From the NCBI RefSeq assembly GCF_030814435.1, contig NZ_JAUSUW010000016.1, forward strand, positions 1-64,000: DNA of 64,000 nucleotides. The letters run 5' to 3'. This DNA comes from Peteryoungia aggregata LMG 23059. Lineage in GTDB: Bacteria > Pseudomonadota > Alphaproteobacteria > Rhizobiales > Rhizobiaceae. Made by a program: the position numbers and the translations under genes. Numbering within the stretch: the stretch's first letter is position 1; each line of letters opens with the position of its first letter. The notes under the pieces are model-generated. The model saw nothing but the letters and a program-made list of their open reading frames with translations, was not told where the DNA came from and searched no databases. Below, piece after piece: positions 8,737 through 17,186 of the stretch.

Positions 8737-9114
8737 TCAGATCGGCTGACCGACATCGATGCGATTGCCGTCCGGATCCTCGAAGACGAAGGCGCGCAGG
8801 CCGTAGTCCTTGTCCTGGAGCCGTTTGACCACCTTCAGCCCTCGCCCCTGCACGAGGTCATGCAGATGGTCGATGTTCTCGACCATCATATGGGCAACGT
8901 TGAAGTCGGCTGCCGTGTGGTTCTTCTGCAGTGTGAGATGCAGTTCGGCATCGTCACGCTGCAATATGACGAAGCCGATGGGACTACCGTTCTCGAACAC
9001 GGACCTGAATCCGAGCAGATCGATATAGAAGGCCTTTGCGCATTCGATGTCCTTGACGGGCAAGGTTGCGGCAATGCGCCCGAACCGGAGGGCGCCTTCA
9101 TTCTTGCTGTTCAT
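8737..9114 (-). CDS. Glyoxalase/bleomycin-resistance (VOC) superfamily protein
   Basis: A 125-residue single VOC-domain protein. It has the paired beta-alpha-beta modules: AATLPVKDIECAKAFYIDLLGF, HLTLQKN, HMMVENIDHLHDLVQ and the closing FVFEDPDGNRIDVGQP motif. VOC proteins bind a divalent metal and catalyse isomerisation, ring cleavage or drug binding. The start MNSKNEG was chosen because the upstream extension is unlike the family. No neighbouring pathway gene points to the substrate. Confidence 0.85.
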   Translation of the reverse strand: MNSKNEGALRFGRIAATLPVKDIECAKAFYIDLLGFRSVFENGSPIGFVILQRDDAELHLTLQKNHTAADFNVAHMMVENIDHLHDLVQGRGLKVVKRLQDKDYGLRAFVFEDPDGNRIDVGQPI

Positions 9115-9370
9115 GGGTGAAACCCTGTTGCCGGATGGCGGAACTGAGGGAGACGGTGCTCCACGCGCGATGCCATGCCGGAAGGAGTGCTGGACGGGAC
9201 GGTGCCCGCCTGTTGCCATTATGACCAGAAGCGGGATCGAGGGAAGAGGCCATCCCGAATGGCGGCGAATTTCAGTTAACCCTTGTGAATGCCAGATGAA
9301 CTGGCATCTCAGATCATGTTCAGCGCATGCCAGATAAAACCTTTCCATCGGATCGGAAAGGAGCAAGGAC

Positions 9371-9541
9371 ATGGCCAAGCTGGCGCGGCGTTTCACCATC
9401 ATCTCGCTGACCATGGCACTGTTCGCCATGATGTTCGCCCAGCTCGTGGTCAACAACCAGCCCTCGATCCGGCATCAGTCGTCCGGCCTTGTCGCCAGCT
9501 GCGCGCCGACCGGGCTGAACAGCTGCCGCCCGACCTTCTGA
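9371..9541 (+). CDS. Small single-span membrane or secreted protein
   Basis: A 56-residue frame beginning MAKLARRFTIISLTMALFAMMFAQLVV, a positively charged N-terminus followed by one hydrophobic span, with a short tail containing two cysteines (VASCAPTGLNSCRPTF). A strong AAAGGAG ribosome site lies seven bases before the ATG, which supports translation. I do not recognise the family. It could be a small inner-membrane protein or a short secreted peptide. Confidence 0.6.
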   Translation: MAKLARRFTIISLTMALFAMMFAQLVVNNQPSIRHQSSGLVASCAPTGLNSCRPTF

Positions 9542-9646
9542 CCTGGCCACAGGCGCAGGCTTGCGGCAGCCAAGGTGCTGGAAGAAATCTTGACGCTCGG
9601 CCAACGACGTCGTTTGCTTGTCAAGTTTCCTTTCCTATAATGCGCC

Positions 9647-11149
9647 ATGAACACACGAATCTTGTCCCCCGCCCCCCAGAATTCCATCAGCCCTGAGCCT
9701 TATCAGCCGCAGGTCTTCACAGATGCGACGGCCGCGGTCGACGCACTGACCGCGCTTTACGAGCGCAACACGACATTCCTCATCGAGGCCTTTTCGGCAC
9801 TCGCCAAGGGCGGCGCGATCGAGGGCCGCTACCGAGCCTTCTACCCACAGGTCAGCATCGAAACGACGAGCTTTGGCCATATCGACAGCCGCCTTTCCTA
9901 TGGCCATGTGACTTCCCCCGGCATCTATACGACCACCATCACAAGGCCGCAGCTCTTCCGGCATTATCTGAAGGAACAGCTGGCCCTTCTGATGCGCAAT
10001 CATCAGGTGCCGATCACCGTGTCGGAATCGGCGACGCCCATCCCGCTGCATTTCGCCTTCGCCGAAGGCGCGCATGTCGAAGCCTCTGCCGGCGGTCTCG
10101 CCGACATGCAGCTGCGCGACATTTTCGACACGCCTGACCTCACAGTCACCGACGACGAGATCGCCAATGGCGAATATGAGCCGCTACCCGGCGAACCGCA
10201 TCCGCTGGCGCCCTTCACCGCCCAGCGCATCGACTATTCGCTGGCGCGGCTGTCGCACTACACGGCGACCAGTGCGAACCACTTCCAGAACTTCGTGCTG
10301 TTCACGAACTATCAGTTCTATGTCGATGAATTCTGCGCCTATGCGCGCAAGCTGATGGCCGATGGCGACAGCGAATACACGGCCTTCGTCGAGCCCGGCA
10401 ACATCATCACGCCGGCCGGCCACACGGAACCGACCGAGGGCGTGGCACTCGGACGACTGCCCCAGATGCCGGCCTATCACCTGAAGAAAAAGGGTCATGC
10501 CGGCATCACCGTCGTCAATATCGGCGTCGGCCCGTCCAATGCCAAGACGATCACCGACCATATCGCGGTGCTCCGACCGCATGCCTGGCTGATGCTCGGC
10601 CACTGCGCCGGGCTTCGCAACAGCCAGCGGCTTGGCGATTACGTGCTGGCGCATGCCTATATGCGTGAAGATCACGTGCTCGACGACGACCTGCCGGTCT
10701 GGGTGCCGATCCCGGCGCTGTCGGAAGTGCAACTGGCGCTGGAAGACGCGGTCGAGGAGATCACCGGCTACGAAGGCTTCGAGCTCAAGCGCATCATGCG
10801 CACGGGCACGGTCGCCACCATCGACAACCGCAACTGGGAACTGCGCGACCAGCGCGGCCCCGTCAAGCGGCTTTCCCAGGCGCGGGCGATTGCGCTCGAC
10901 ATGGAATCGGCGACGATCGCCGCCAACGGCTTCCGCTTCCGCGTGCCCTATGGGACGCTGCTCTGCGTTTCCGACAAGCCGCTGCATGGCGAGCTGAAGC
11001 TGCCGGGTATGGCGACGGCCTTCTACAAGACCCAGGTCAGCCAGCATCTGCAGATCGGCATCCGGGCACTGGAAAAGCTCGGCGCCATGCCGACCGAGAA
11101 GCTGCATTCGCGCAAGCTCAGAAGTTTCTTCGAGACGGCGTTTCAGTAA
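9647..11149 (+). CDS. amn: AMP nucleosidase
   Basis: A 500-residue protein matching AMP nucleosidase, which hydrolyses AMP to adenine and ribose 5-phosphate and so helps set the adenylate pool. The N-terminal AMN domain (to about residue 190) is followed by a phosphorylase-like catalytic domain with VVNIGVGPSNAKTITDHIAVLRP, MLGHCAGLRNSQRLGDYVLAHAYMR and ALDMESATIAANGFRFRVPYGTLLCVSDKPLHGELKLPG in order; the DMES and SDKPLHGE segments hold the purine and ribose contacts. Length fits the family (about 480-500). The gene stands alone, with a hairpin just downstream. Confidence 0.95.
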   Translation: MNTRILSPAPQNSISPEPYQPQVFTDATAAVDALTALYERNTTFLIEAFSALAKGGAIEGRYRAFYPQVSIETTSFGHIDSRLSYGHVTSPGIYTTTITRPQLFRHYLKEQLALLMRNHQVPITVSESATPIPLHFAFAEGAHVEASAGGLADMQLRDIFDTPDLTVTDDEIANGEYEPLPGEPHPLAPFTAQRIDYSLARLSHYTATSANHFQNFVLFTNYQFYVDEFCAYARKLMADGDSEYTAFVEPGNIITPAGHTEPTEGVALGRLPQMPAYHLKKKGHAGITVVNIGVGPSNAKTITDHIAVLRPHAWLMLGHCAGLRNSQRLGDYVLAHAYMREDHVLDDDLPVWVPIPALSEVQLALEDAVEEITGYEGFELKRIMRTGTVATIDNRNWELRDQRGPVKRLSQARAIALDMESATIAANGFRFRVPYGTLLCVSDKPLHGELKLPGMATAFYKTQVSQHLQIGIRALEKLGAMPTEKLHSRKLRSFFETAFQ

Positions 11150-11190
11150 GACAGCGAGCGCAGCGGTCGGCAGAATGGACAAAATGGTCT

Positions 11191-11215
11191 CCGGCAGGAA
11201 TTTCGTTCCTGCCGG
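11191..11215. terminator. Possible terminator hairpin after amn
   Basis: CCGGCAGGAA (11191-11200) pairs perfectly with TTCCTGCCGG (11206-11215). There is no good T run, so it may act weakly or only protect the 3' end. Confidence 0.45.
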
Positions 11216-11240
11216 CAGTTGTCTGATGGGAGCCTGAATC

Positions 11241-11774
11241 TCAGCGCGCCAGAAATTCGCCGCGCGTCAGCTCATACCAGACATCGCCGTGTTCGGAACC
11301 CGGGATGGGATCGGGAAAATCGGCAAACTCCGTGCGCATGTATTTCATGCCGATCTTTTCCATCACACGTCGCGACCCCTGGTTCACGGCCATCGTGGTT
11401 GCCACGATCCTTTCGTAGCCACCGCTGGTGAAGCCCCATGTGACAAGCGCCGAGGCGCCTTCCGGCGCCAGTCCCCGGCCCCAACACGCTCGGCGCAGGC
11501 GATAGCCGATCTCGGCCATCGTTTCCGTCTCCGGAAACAGGCAGAACCATCCGACAAACGCGCCGTCGGCCGTCCCGCGTGCGGTCCACACATAGGGTTC
11601 CGTGCCTCTCGGCATCAGGAACGGCGCTTGCTCAGGGTCGATCTTCTCATGATCGACGGCGCCGCCATTCAGAAAGCGCATCACTTCCGGGTCGCATTCG
11701 AGCGCGATGAAATCGACGGCGTCACTCGAATGACAAGGAGCGAGGGTCAGGTTGGCCGTCTGTAGTACCACCAT
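11241..11774 (-). CDS. GNAT-family N-acetyltransferase
   Basis: A protein of about 177 residues of the RimJ/RimL-like acetyltransferase group. It shows TANLTLAPCHSSDAVDF at the N-terminus, DGAFVGWFCLFP, EIGYRLRRACWGRGLAPEGASAL as the acetyl-CoA pyrophosphate loop (RxxxxGxG/A type) and TTMAVNQGSRRVMEKIGM, the usual 'NxxSxrvlEKlGf' helix. The start at MVVLQTANL was chosen because GCGAGGAAACC lies directly upstream; a Met 23 codons earlier also exists. Such enzymes acetylate protein N-termini, small amines or antibiotics. The substrate is not evident. Confidence 0.85.
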   Translation of the reverse strand: MVVLQTANLTLAPCHSSDAVDFIALECDPEVMRFLNGGAVDHEKIDPEQAPFLMPRGTEPYVWTARGTADGAFVGWFCLFPETETMAEIGYRLRRACWGRGLAPEGASALVTWGFTSGGYERIVATTMAVNQGSRRVMEKIGMKYMRTEFADFPDPIPGSEHGDVWYELTRGEFLAR

Positions 11775-11864
11775 CAGGTTTCCTCGCAGGTCTTCCGGTT
11801 CAGGGACGATGTCGGGGTGGGCGGGAAGGCTTCGGTCGGGCACGACTGGCCCCGCCCTCCCCTG

Positions 11865-12338
11865 TCAAGCCTCCACCACCTCCGCCTCACAGCGCACCGG
11901 AAAATTCACCGAATTGGCGATGAAACACTTCTCGTGGGCATCGTCATGCAGTTCGAGCGCGAGTTCCGGGAAGGTGCCACGCTTGATGCTGACCTTCGGC
12001 TTCAGCACGACGTCGACGAACTTGCCCGTGCCGTTCGCATCCATCTCCATCACGCCCTCGGCATGGTCCTCATAGGCAATGACGATCACGCCCGACACTG
12101 CGCAGAAGTGCAGATACCACAGCTTGTGGCAGGCCGAGAGGGAGGCGAGGAAGAGATCTTCCGGGTTCCATCGCGCCGGATCCCCGCGAAACGCGGGATC
12201 GGCCGATGCCAGGATATCGGGCTTGCCCTCGGCCGAAATCACGTGGTCGCGACCATAGTCGCGATAGCCGGACGTCCCGCTGCCCGCATTGCCCTTCCAG
12301 GTGATACAGACCCTGTATTCGTGCCGTTTCTCGATCAT
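11865..12338 (-). CDS. OsmC/Ohr-family peroxiredoxin-like protein
   Basis: A 157-residue OsmC-fold protein. Visible family elements are the N-terminal beta-meander with ITWKGN, the WNPEDLFLASLSACHKLWYLHFC helix carrying the first reactive cysteine (SAC), and HEKCFIANSVNFPVRCEAEV with the second cysteine in the usual position. OsmC and Ohr proteins are thiol peroxidases that reduce organic hydroperoxides. The context gives no regulator of the OhrR type nearby. A GGGGAA ribosome site supports the start MIEKRHEY. Confidence 0.87.
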   Translation of the reverse strand: MIEKRHEYRVCITWKGNAGSGTSGYRDYGRDHVISAEGKPDILASADPAFRGDPARWNPEDLFLASLSACHKLWYLHFCAVSGVIVIAYEDHAEGVMEMDANGTGKFVDVVLKPKVSIKRGTFPELALELHDDAHEKCFIANSVNFPVRCEAEVVEA

Positions 12339-12446
12339 GACTGTTCCCCGAACCGCGAATCCTGCGCCATCATAGGCGCGGCGGGGCGTGACGTCCAAGC
12401 GTCGCGAATGACAGAAATTGGTTTAAGGCTCTTGTATTCGCGGAGT

Positions 12447-12460
12447 TACGATATATCTTA
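12447..12460. promoter_or_regulatory. Palindrome TACGATATATCTTA, probable PadR operator
   Basis: TA-N-GATATATC-N-TA is centred 36 bases before the padR-like start. The position and dyad symmetry suit autorepression by the PadR-family protein. Confidence 0.5.
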
Positions 12461-12489
12461 GATGCAATTCAAACAGAACGAGAGATATC

Positions 12490-13080
12490 ATGAGACATAA
12501 TCACAACAGCTGCGGCGAGCGCGGCAAATCCTTTTCCGGCTTTCGTCATGCCATGCAGGCGATGCGTCAGGGAGGTCCGTTCGACGGCACAGGGCGCGGA
12601 GCACGCGGACGTGGCGAACGGCGGCGCATTTTCGATGGCGGCGAACTGCGCCTCGTGCTGCTCAAGCTGGTCGAGGATCAGCCACGGCATGGCTATGATC
12701 TGATCCGCGAAATCGAGACCCTGTCTGGCGGCGCCTATGCCCCCTCGCCCGGCGTTGTCTATCCCACCATGACCCTGCTGCTCGACATGGGGCTGGCGGA
12801 AGAACACGAGAGCGAAGGGCCGCGCAAGGTAATGACCATCACCGAGGCCGGCCGCAACCATCTCGCCGACCGGGCGGACGAGGTCGCGACCGCCATCGGG
12901 CGCCTCACCGCCCTTGCAAAAGTCAGCGAAAGGACCGATGCAGCCCCTGTCCGCCGCGCCATGCACAACCTGAAGCAGGCCCTGCACGACTGTCTGTCTC
13001 GCGAGGCAACGACCCGCGAGACGCAACTGGAAGTCGCCCGCATTCTCGATGAGGCGGTCGGCAAGATCGAAAGGCTCTGA
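12490..13080 (+). CDS. PadR-family transcriptional regulator
   Basis: A 196-residue protein. A low-complexity Gly/Arg/His-rich lead of about 45 residues precedes the PadR winged helix: LRLVLLKLVEDQPRHGYDLIREIETLSGGAYAPSPGVVYPTMTLLLDMGLAEEHES is diagnostic, and the wing ends with RKVMTITEAGRNHL. A helical C-terminal dimerisation arm follows. PadR proteins are mostly repressors relieved by small ligands. The gene lies two bases before the DUF2218 gene, so the two form one operon, and a palindrome sits in its promoter region. Confidence 0.9.
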   Translation: MRHNHNSCGERGKSFSGFRHAMQAMRQGGPFDGTGRGARGRGERRRIFDGGELRLVLLKLVEDQPRHGYDLIREIETLSGGAYAPSPGVVYPTMTLLLDMGLAEEHESEGPRKVMTITEAGRNHLADRADEVATAIGRLTALAKVSERTDAAPVRRAMHNLKQALHDCLSREATTRETQLEVARILDEAVGKIERL

Positions 13081-13082
13081 AC

Positions 13083-13376
13083 ATGGCAAAATCCATCGCA
13101 ACCGTGCCGACCGAAAGCGGCTGGAAATACCTGCAACAGCTTTGCAAGCACTGGTCCCACAAGCTGGAGGTCGAACTCGACGAGCAGAACCACAAGGCAG
13201 TGGTCAAGTTTCCCGAAGCGACAGCATCCATGCAGTGTGATGCCTCGAGCCTGACGGTCTTGATCGAGACCGAAGATGCCGCAAAGCTCGAAACCTATCA
13301 GGGCGTGGTGGCCAGCCACCTCGACCGCTTCGCCTTCCGCGAGGCACCCCTGCCGTTCGACTGGAAAGCGGCGTGA
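13083..13376 (+). CDS. DUF2218-family protein
   Basis: A 97-residue DUF2218 protein: SIATVPTESGWKYLQQLCKHWSHKLEVELDEQ, FPEATASMQCDASSLTVLIE and the closing VASHLDRFAFREAP fit the family. These small cytosolic proteins often sit beside PadR-type regulators or siderophore-interacting proteins, and their role is not established. It begins two bases after the padR-like gene ends, so it is co-transcribed with it and is the likeliest target of the palindrome upstream of that gene. Confidence 0.85.
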   Translation: MAKSIATVPTESGWKYLQQLCKHWSHKLEVELDEQNHKAVVKFPEATASMQCDASSLTVLIETEDAAKLETYQGVVASHLDRFAFREAPLPFDWKAA

Positions 13377-13459
13377 CCACCGCCTTCTGACGACGAGAGC
13401 GGCCTTGCCAAATCACGCCGGGGCCGCTCTAACTTGTCCGACAACAGGAGGACAAGCGC

Positions 13460-14236
13460 ATGACCCATCTCGCCATACCCGATCTCGCCGGCAAGGCTGT
13501 GCTGATCACCGGCGCGTCGAGTGGTATCGGCGAAGCGCTGGCACGCGCCTTTGCGGCCCAGGGCGCGCTGGTGGGGCTGCACTACAATTCCAATACGGAA
13601 GCGGCGCATGCGATTGCCCGCGAGATCGAAGCCGCTGGCGGCAGCGTCGTGCTGGTCAAGGCCGATGCCGCATCGTCCGAAGCCATGGCCGAGGCGGTGG
13701 CCCATGTCGCCAAGACCTTCGGCCGGCTGGACGGGTTGATCAACAATGCCGGCAGCATGATTGCCCGCATTCCCTATGAAGAGATGACGGATGCGCATTA
13801 CGACAAGGTCATGGACGTCAACGCGCGCTCGGTGCTTTCAGCCAGCCAGGCAGCGGTCCCGCATATGAAGCTGCAGGGTGGCGGCTTCATCATCAACACG
13901 ACTTCGGTTGCCGCCCGCACCGGCGGCACTGCCGGCTCGGGCGTCTACGGCTCGTCGAAAGCCTTTGTCGGCGCGGTCACCAAGGGCATGGCGCTGGAAT
14001 TCGGCAAATACAACATCCGCGTCAATGCGGTCGCGCCCGGCGTCATCACCACGGCCTTCCAGGACAAATATGCCCTGCCCGGCCAGCTCGATCAGGTGGC
14101 CGGCAGCGTACCCTTGAAGCGTACCGGCACACCTCAGGACTGTGTCGGCGCCTATCTCTTCCTCGCGTCCGAGAGCCTGTCCGGCTACATCACGGGACAG
14201 ACGATCGACATCAATGGCGGGCAGTTCATGCCGTGA
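13460..14236 (+). CDS. Short-chain dehydrogenase/reductase (FabG-like)
   Basis: A 258-residue classical SDR. The cofactor motif is TGASSGIG near residue 18, NNAG follows around residue 94, the catalytic serine lies in INTTSVAA and the active-site pair is YGSSK (YxxxK). The proline-glycine motif after it reads VNAVAPGVI. The protein ends in NGGQFMP. SDRs of this type reduce keto groups or oxidise alcohols with NAD(P)(H). Its last 106 bases are repeated, about 87% identical and without gaps, at 14938-15043 on the far side of vapBC. Confidence 0.9.
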   Translation: MTHLAIPDLAGKAVLITGASSGIGEALARAFAAQGALVGLHYNSNTEAAHAIAREIEAAGGSVVLVKADAASSEAMAEAVAHVAKTFGRLDGLINNAGSMIARIPYEEMTDAHYDKVMDVNARSVLSASQAAVPHMKLQGGGFIINTTSVAARTGGTAGSGVYGSSKAFVGAVTKGMALEFGKYNIRVNAVAPGVITTAFQDKYALPGQLDQVAGSVPLKRTGTPQDCVGAYLFLASESLSGYITGQTIDINGGQFMP

Positions 14237-14249
14237 GGGCGGTTCGCTA

Positions 14250-14615
14250 TCAAAGTTCGTAGGGGACAGTGATATCTGGATGGTGACGCGGGAAACCCTT
14301 TGTATCCCGTGTCAGCAACCGCAGGCCGTTTGCCTTGGCAGCCGCCCAGATCATCGCATCCGGTAGTTTAAGCCTGTGGCTCTGCCTGACGATCACCGCA
14401 TGATCGGCGACATCCTGCGTCAGTCCAATGACTTCAAATCCTTTCAGAAAGGCCCGTGTAGCGTCGCCCAAATCAGACGGGGCTCCTACCATCACCTCTA
14501 TCCAGGTGATGATACTGATTGCCCGTTCCGGGTAGCTGTCCAAGACCTCCTGCGCCTCAGGCACGCCGTTGAGGAAGTCGATCACGATATTCGTGTCGAA
14601 GAGTGCCTTCACCAT
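14250..14615 (-). CDS. vapC: VapC-type PIN-domain toxin
   Basis: A 121-residue PIN domain. Acidic active-site residues are visible in ALFDTNIVIDFLNG (the first Asp), WIEVMVG (Glu), KLPDAMIWAAAKANG (Asp) and LLTRDTKGF (Asp), the order expected for the Mg-dependent ribonuclease site. VapC toxins cleave tRNA or rRNA and are held inactive by VapB. The start overlaps the antitoxin gene's end by seven bases, so the two are translationally coupled. The pair lies inside an apparent tandem duplication. Confidence 0.88.
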   Translation of the reverse strand: MVKALFDTNIVIDFLNGVPEAQEVLDSYPERAISIITWIEVMVGAPSDLGDATRAFLKGFEVIGLTQDVADHAVIVRQSHRLKLPDAMIWAAAKANGLRLLTRDTKGFPRHHPDITVPYEL

Positions 14616-14821
14616 TCCGAGCGGAGTCGACGCTGGACGGCAAGTCCGTCTTCGGAATTGCCCCAGAGCCCGAAGCCACTGCGAACAACATCATCCTTCT
14701 GTCGGTCCAGAAGTTCACCCACGGCTTCTCTGATCAGCGAAGCGCGGGATACCTGCTTTGCGGCGGCGAGCTTATCCAATGCTTCGATCTGAGCGTCGGG
14801 AATGTCGACCAAGGTGCGCAT
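14609..14821 (-). CDS. vapB: VapB-type ribbon-helix-helix antitoxin
   Basis: A 70-residue protein. The N-terminal ribbon-helix-helix (MRTLVDIPDAQIEALDKLAAAKQVSRASLIREAVGELLD) is followed by a short C-terminal tail (SGFGLWGNSEDG) that in this family enters the PIN toxin's active site. It should neutralise the downstream VapC and repress the operon. It is the first gene of the pair and is read from the same strand. Confidence 0.85.
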   Translation of the reverse strand: MRTLVDIPDAQIEALDKLAAAKQVSRASLIREAVGELLDRQKDDVVRSGFGLWGNSEDGLAVQRRLRSEW

Positions 14822-14870
14822 CGGTCCTCCGAGTGATATGGCTTCTGTATATCACCCGGACGACAAATTC

Positions 14871-14937
14871 GCCAGATCGATCTCGGCGGGCGAGATGATC
14901 AGCGGCGGCAAGAAGAGCATGCGGTCGCCGGTGGCAC
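14871..14937 (-). pseudogene. Fragment of class III aminotransferase 3' region (duplication scar)
   Basis: These 67 bases match the aminotransferase gene's 3' region (15677-15743) at about 91% identity without gaps. The conserved reading still gives ATGDRMLF-PPLIIS. It has no start and is joined at a shared GGCAC to a fragment of the other flanking gene. Confidence 0.8.
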
Positions 14938-15043
14938 CCCTCAGGACTGCGTCGGCGCGTACCTTTTCCTCGCCTCGCCGATGCTGTCCGGCTACATCAC
15001 GGGGCAGACCATCGACATCAATGGCGGTCAGTTCATGCCGTGA
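14933..15043 (+). pseudogene. Fragment of SDR 3' end (duplication scar)
   Basis: Bases 14938-15043 match the last 106 bases of the SDR gene (14131-14236), including its stop codon, with 14 differences and no gaps. It still reads QDCVGAYLFLAS...NGGQFMP and then stop. It has no start of its own. Confidence 0.85.
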
Positions 15044-15076
15044 GGGCTTGAGTGGTGACGGGCGCAAGGGGAAGCC

Positions 15077-15574
15077 TTACAGGCGCTCGCCCGGCAAACG
15101 GCTGGCCTGTTGCACCCAATCGAGAAATTGCCGCTCGTCGAGCACATCACCCTCACGGATATCCAGATAGCGCACTCTCTCCTGCCTGGACTTTCCCGGC
15201 GGGACGGGATCCAACAATGCGCCGTCGAAAAAGGTGAGCTTCACGTATTTCGTAAAGCAATGAAAAGCTAGAAACCAACGGCCACTTTCGACGCCATAAA
15301 ATGGCGTGTTCCACTTCACCGCCTTGCTGACGTCTGGCACCGCCTGTTCGACAAGCGCATCCAGGCGACGACCGAGTTCACTTTTCCATCCCGGCATGGC
15401 GGCTATGTAAGCCTGTACGGGCGCGTCTCCATAGCCCTTGGCGATTTGTGGATTTCCGCCGGAAAGCAAGACCACACCCGGGTCGGGCTGCTGCGGCGCC
15501 GGCCCAATCGATCCGCCATCCCCCTGCTTTGGCTTGGAAGTTAAACCTCTTTTCCTCGTTGCCTCTTCCGCCAT
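15077..15574 (-). CDS. DUF1801 (YdhG-like) domain protein
   Basis: A 165-residue protein. After a charged 35-residue lead comes the DUF1801 domain: VQAYIAAMPGWKSELGRRLDALVEQAVPDVSKAVKWNTPFYGV, then WFLAFHCFTKYVKLTFFDGALL and the closing VRYLDIREGDVLDERQFLDWVQQAS. Members have an SCP2-independent small alpha/beta fold with no established activity. It lies between the aminotransferase end and the duplicated SDR fragment, so it occupies in the second copy of the duplication the place that vapBC holds in the first. Confidence 0.83.
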   Translation of the reverse strand: MAEEATRKRGLTSKPKQGDGGSIGPAPQQPDPGVVLLSGGNPQIAKGYGDAPVQAYIAAMPGWKSELGRRLDALVEQAVPDVSKAVKWNTPFYGVESGRWFLAFHCFTKYVKLTFFDGALLDPVPPGKSRQERVRYLDIREGDVLDERQFLDWVQQASRLPGERL

Positions 15575-15618
15575 CGTGCAGTGCCTCGCTCAGCTTACCT
15601 TGGCGGCGCTGGGCCCGT

Positions 15619-16992
15619 TCACCCCTCGCCGCGATTGTCCTTCAGCCAGTCCAGACCATTGCGCAGCGTATCGACTGCCTGATCGATCTCGGAGCGCGAG
15701 ATGATCAGCGGCGGCGAAAACAGCATGCGGTCGCCGGTGGCACGCAGCACGACGCCGGCATTGACGCACTGGTTGCGCACGCCGGTCCCCGTATCGTCAG
15801 GTTTCTTGAAGCGGCGGCGGGTGGCCTTGTCGGCGGCGATCTGGACGGCACCCATGAGGCCGACGCTGACGGCTTCGCCGACAAGCTCGTGATCGGTGAG
15901 CGAGGCCAATGCCTGCGCGAGATAAGGGCCGGTGTCGTCGCGCACGCGCTCAACCAGGCCTTCGTCCTCGATGATGCGGATATTCTCAAGCGCTGCGGCA
16001 GCGGCCACCGGGTGACCGGAATAGGTGTAGCCGTGGTAGAAGTCGCCGAGCTCGTTGACCATGACTTCCGCCACGCGGTCGGAGACCAGCACGCCGCCGA
16101 TCGGCAGATAGCCAGACGAGAGGCCCTTGGCGATCGGCGCGAGGTCCGGCTCGAAATCGTAATGCTGATGGCCAAACCACGAACCCAGGCGGCCGAAGCC
16201 GGAGATGACTTCGTCGGCCACGAGCAGGATCTGGTATTTGGCGCAGATGCGCTTGATTTCCGGCCAGTAGGTCGAGGGCGGCACGATGACGCCGCCGGCG
16301 CCCTGGATCGGCTCGGCGACAAAGGCGGCGACGTTCTCTTCGCCAAGTTCGAGGATCTTGTCCTCCAGTTCGCGGGCGACCTTCACGCCGAAATCCTCGG
16401 GCGAAAGATCGCCGCCCTCGGCATACCAATAGGGCTGGTTGATGTGGTGGATGCCTTCGATCGGCAGGTTGCCCTGCTCATGCATCCATTTCATGCCGCC
16501 GAGCGAGGCGCCGGCAACGGTCGAGCCGTGATAGGCGTTCTTGCGGGCGATCACCTGCGTCTTGGTCTCATGGCCGAGCGCCTTCCAGTAGACGCGCGCC
16601 ATGCGGAACCAGGTGTCGGAGGCTTCCGAACCGGAATTGGAGAAGAAGACGCGGTTGATCTTCGGGCCAGTCTTTTCGGCGATCTTCTGGGCGAGCAGCG
16701 TGGTCGGCGGCGTCGTCGTGCCGAAGAAGGTGTTGTAATAGGGCAGTTCCAGCATCTGGGCGTGAACCACATCAGCGATCGACTTGCGGCCATAACCGAC
16801 ATTGACGCACCAGAGGCCGGCAAAAGCGTCGAGATACTGCTTGCCCGTCGAATCCCAGATATGCACGCCCTCCGCCCGGGTGATGATCTTGGTGCCGGCC
16901 GCATTCAGCTTCTTCATGTCCGAGAAGGGATGAAGATGGTGGGCAGCGTCGATGGCACCGAGATTGGAGACGGCGGTAAGCGGCTTGTTCAT
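15619..16992 (-). CDS. Class III omega-aminotransferase (putrescine/omega-amino acid:pyruvate type)
   Basis: A 457-residue PLP enzyme. It shows the class III arrangement: WCVNVGYGRKSIADVVHAQMLELPYYNTFF, NSGSEASDT for the cofactor phosphate, AYHGSTVAGASLGG, the LLVADEVISGFGRLG motif (Asp260) and the Schiff-base Lys289 in IAKGLSSGYLPIGGV. The closest families are SpuC-like putrescine:pyruvate and omega-amino acid:pyruvate transaminases. It diverges from a glutamine-synthetase-like gene 194 bases away, which suits a role in using putrescine or other amines as a nitrogen source. Its exact substrate is inferred. Confidence 0.9.
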   Translation of the reverse strand: MNKPLTAVSNLGAIDAAHHLHPFSDMKKLNAAGTKIITRAEGVHIWDSTGKQYLDAFAGLWCVNVGYGRKSIADVVHAQMLELPYYNTFFGTTTPPTTLLAQKIAEKTGPKINRVFFSNSGSEASDTWFRMARVYWKALGHETKTQVIARKNAYHGSTVAGASLGGMKWMHEQGNLPIEGIHHINQPYWYAEGGDLSPEDFGVKVARELEDKILELGEENVAAFVAEPIQGAGGVIVPPSTYWPEIKRICAKYQILLVADEVISGFGRLGSWFGHQHYDFEPDLAPIAKGLSSGYLPIGGVLVSDRVAEVMVNELGDFYHGYTYSGHPVAAAAALENIRIIEDEGLVERVRDDTGPYLAQALASLTDHELVGEAVSVGLMGAVQIAADKATRRRFKKPDDTGTGVRNQCVNAGVVLRATGDRMLFSPPLIISRSEIDQAVDTLRNGLDWLKDNRGEG

Positions 16993-17186
16993 GGGTCGGG
17001 TCCTTGACCGGGGCGGAAGCTCTTGCTTTCACGGCCAAACATGGTCCGCGTGGCAGCCCTGCCCCGCATTGAAAGGCGGAACATTATCGGCTACGAACAT
17101 GACCTTCCAAAACGCGTTTGGCAAGGCACCGATTGCCGCGTTCCTCCGGCCAAATCCGACCTGACAAGCCAACGAAAGTTCCATCC

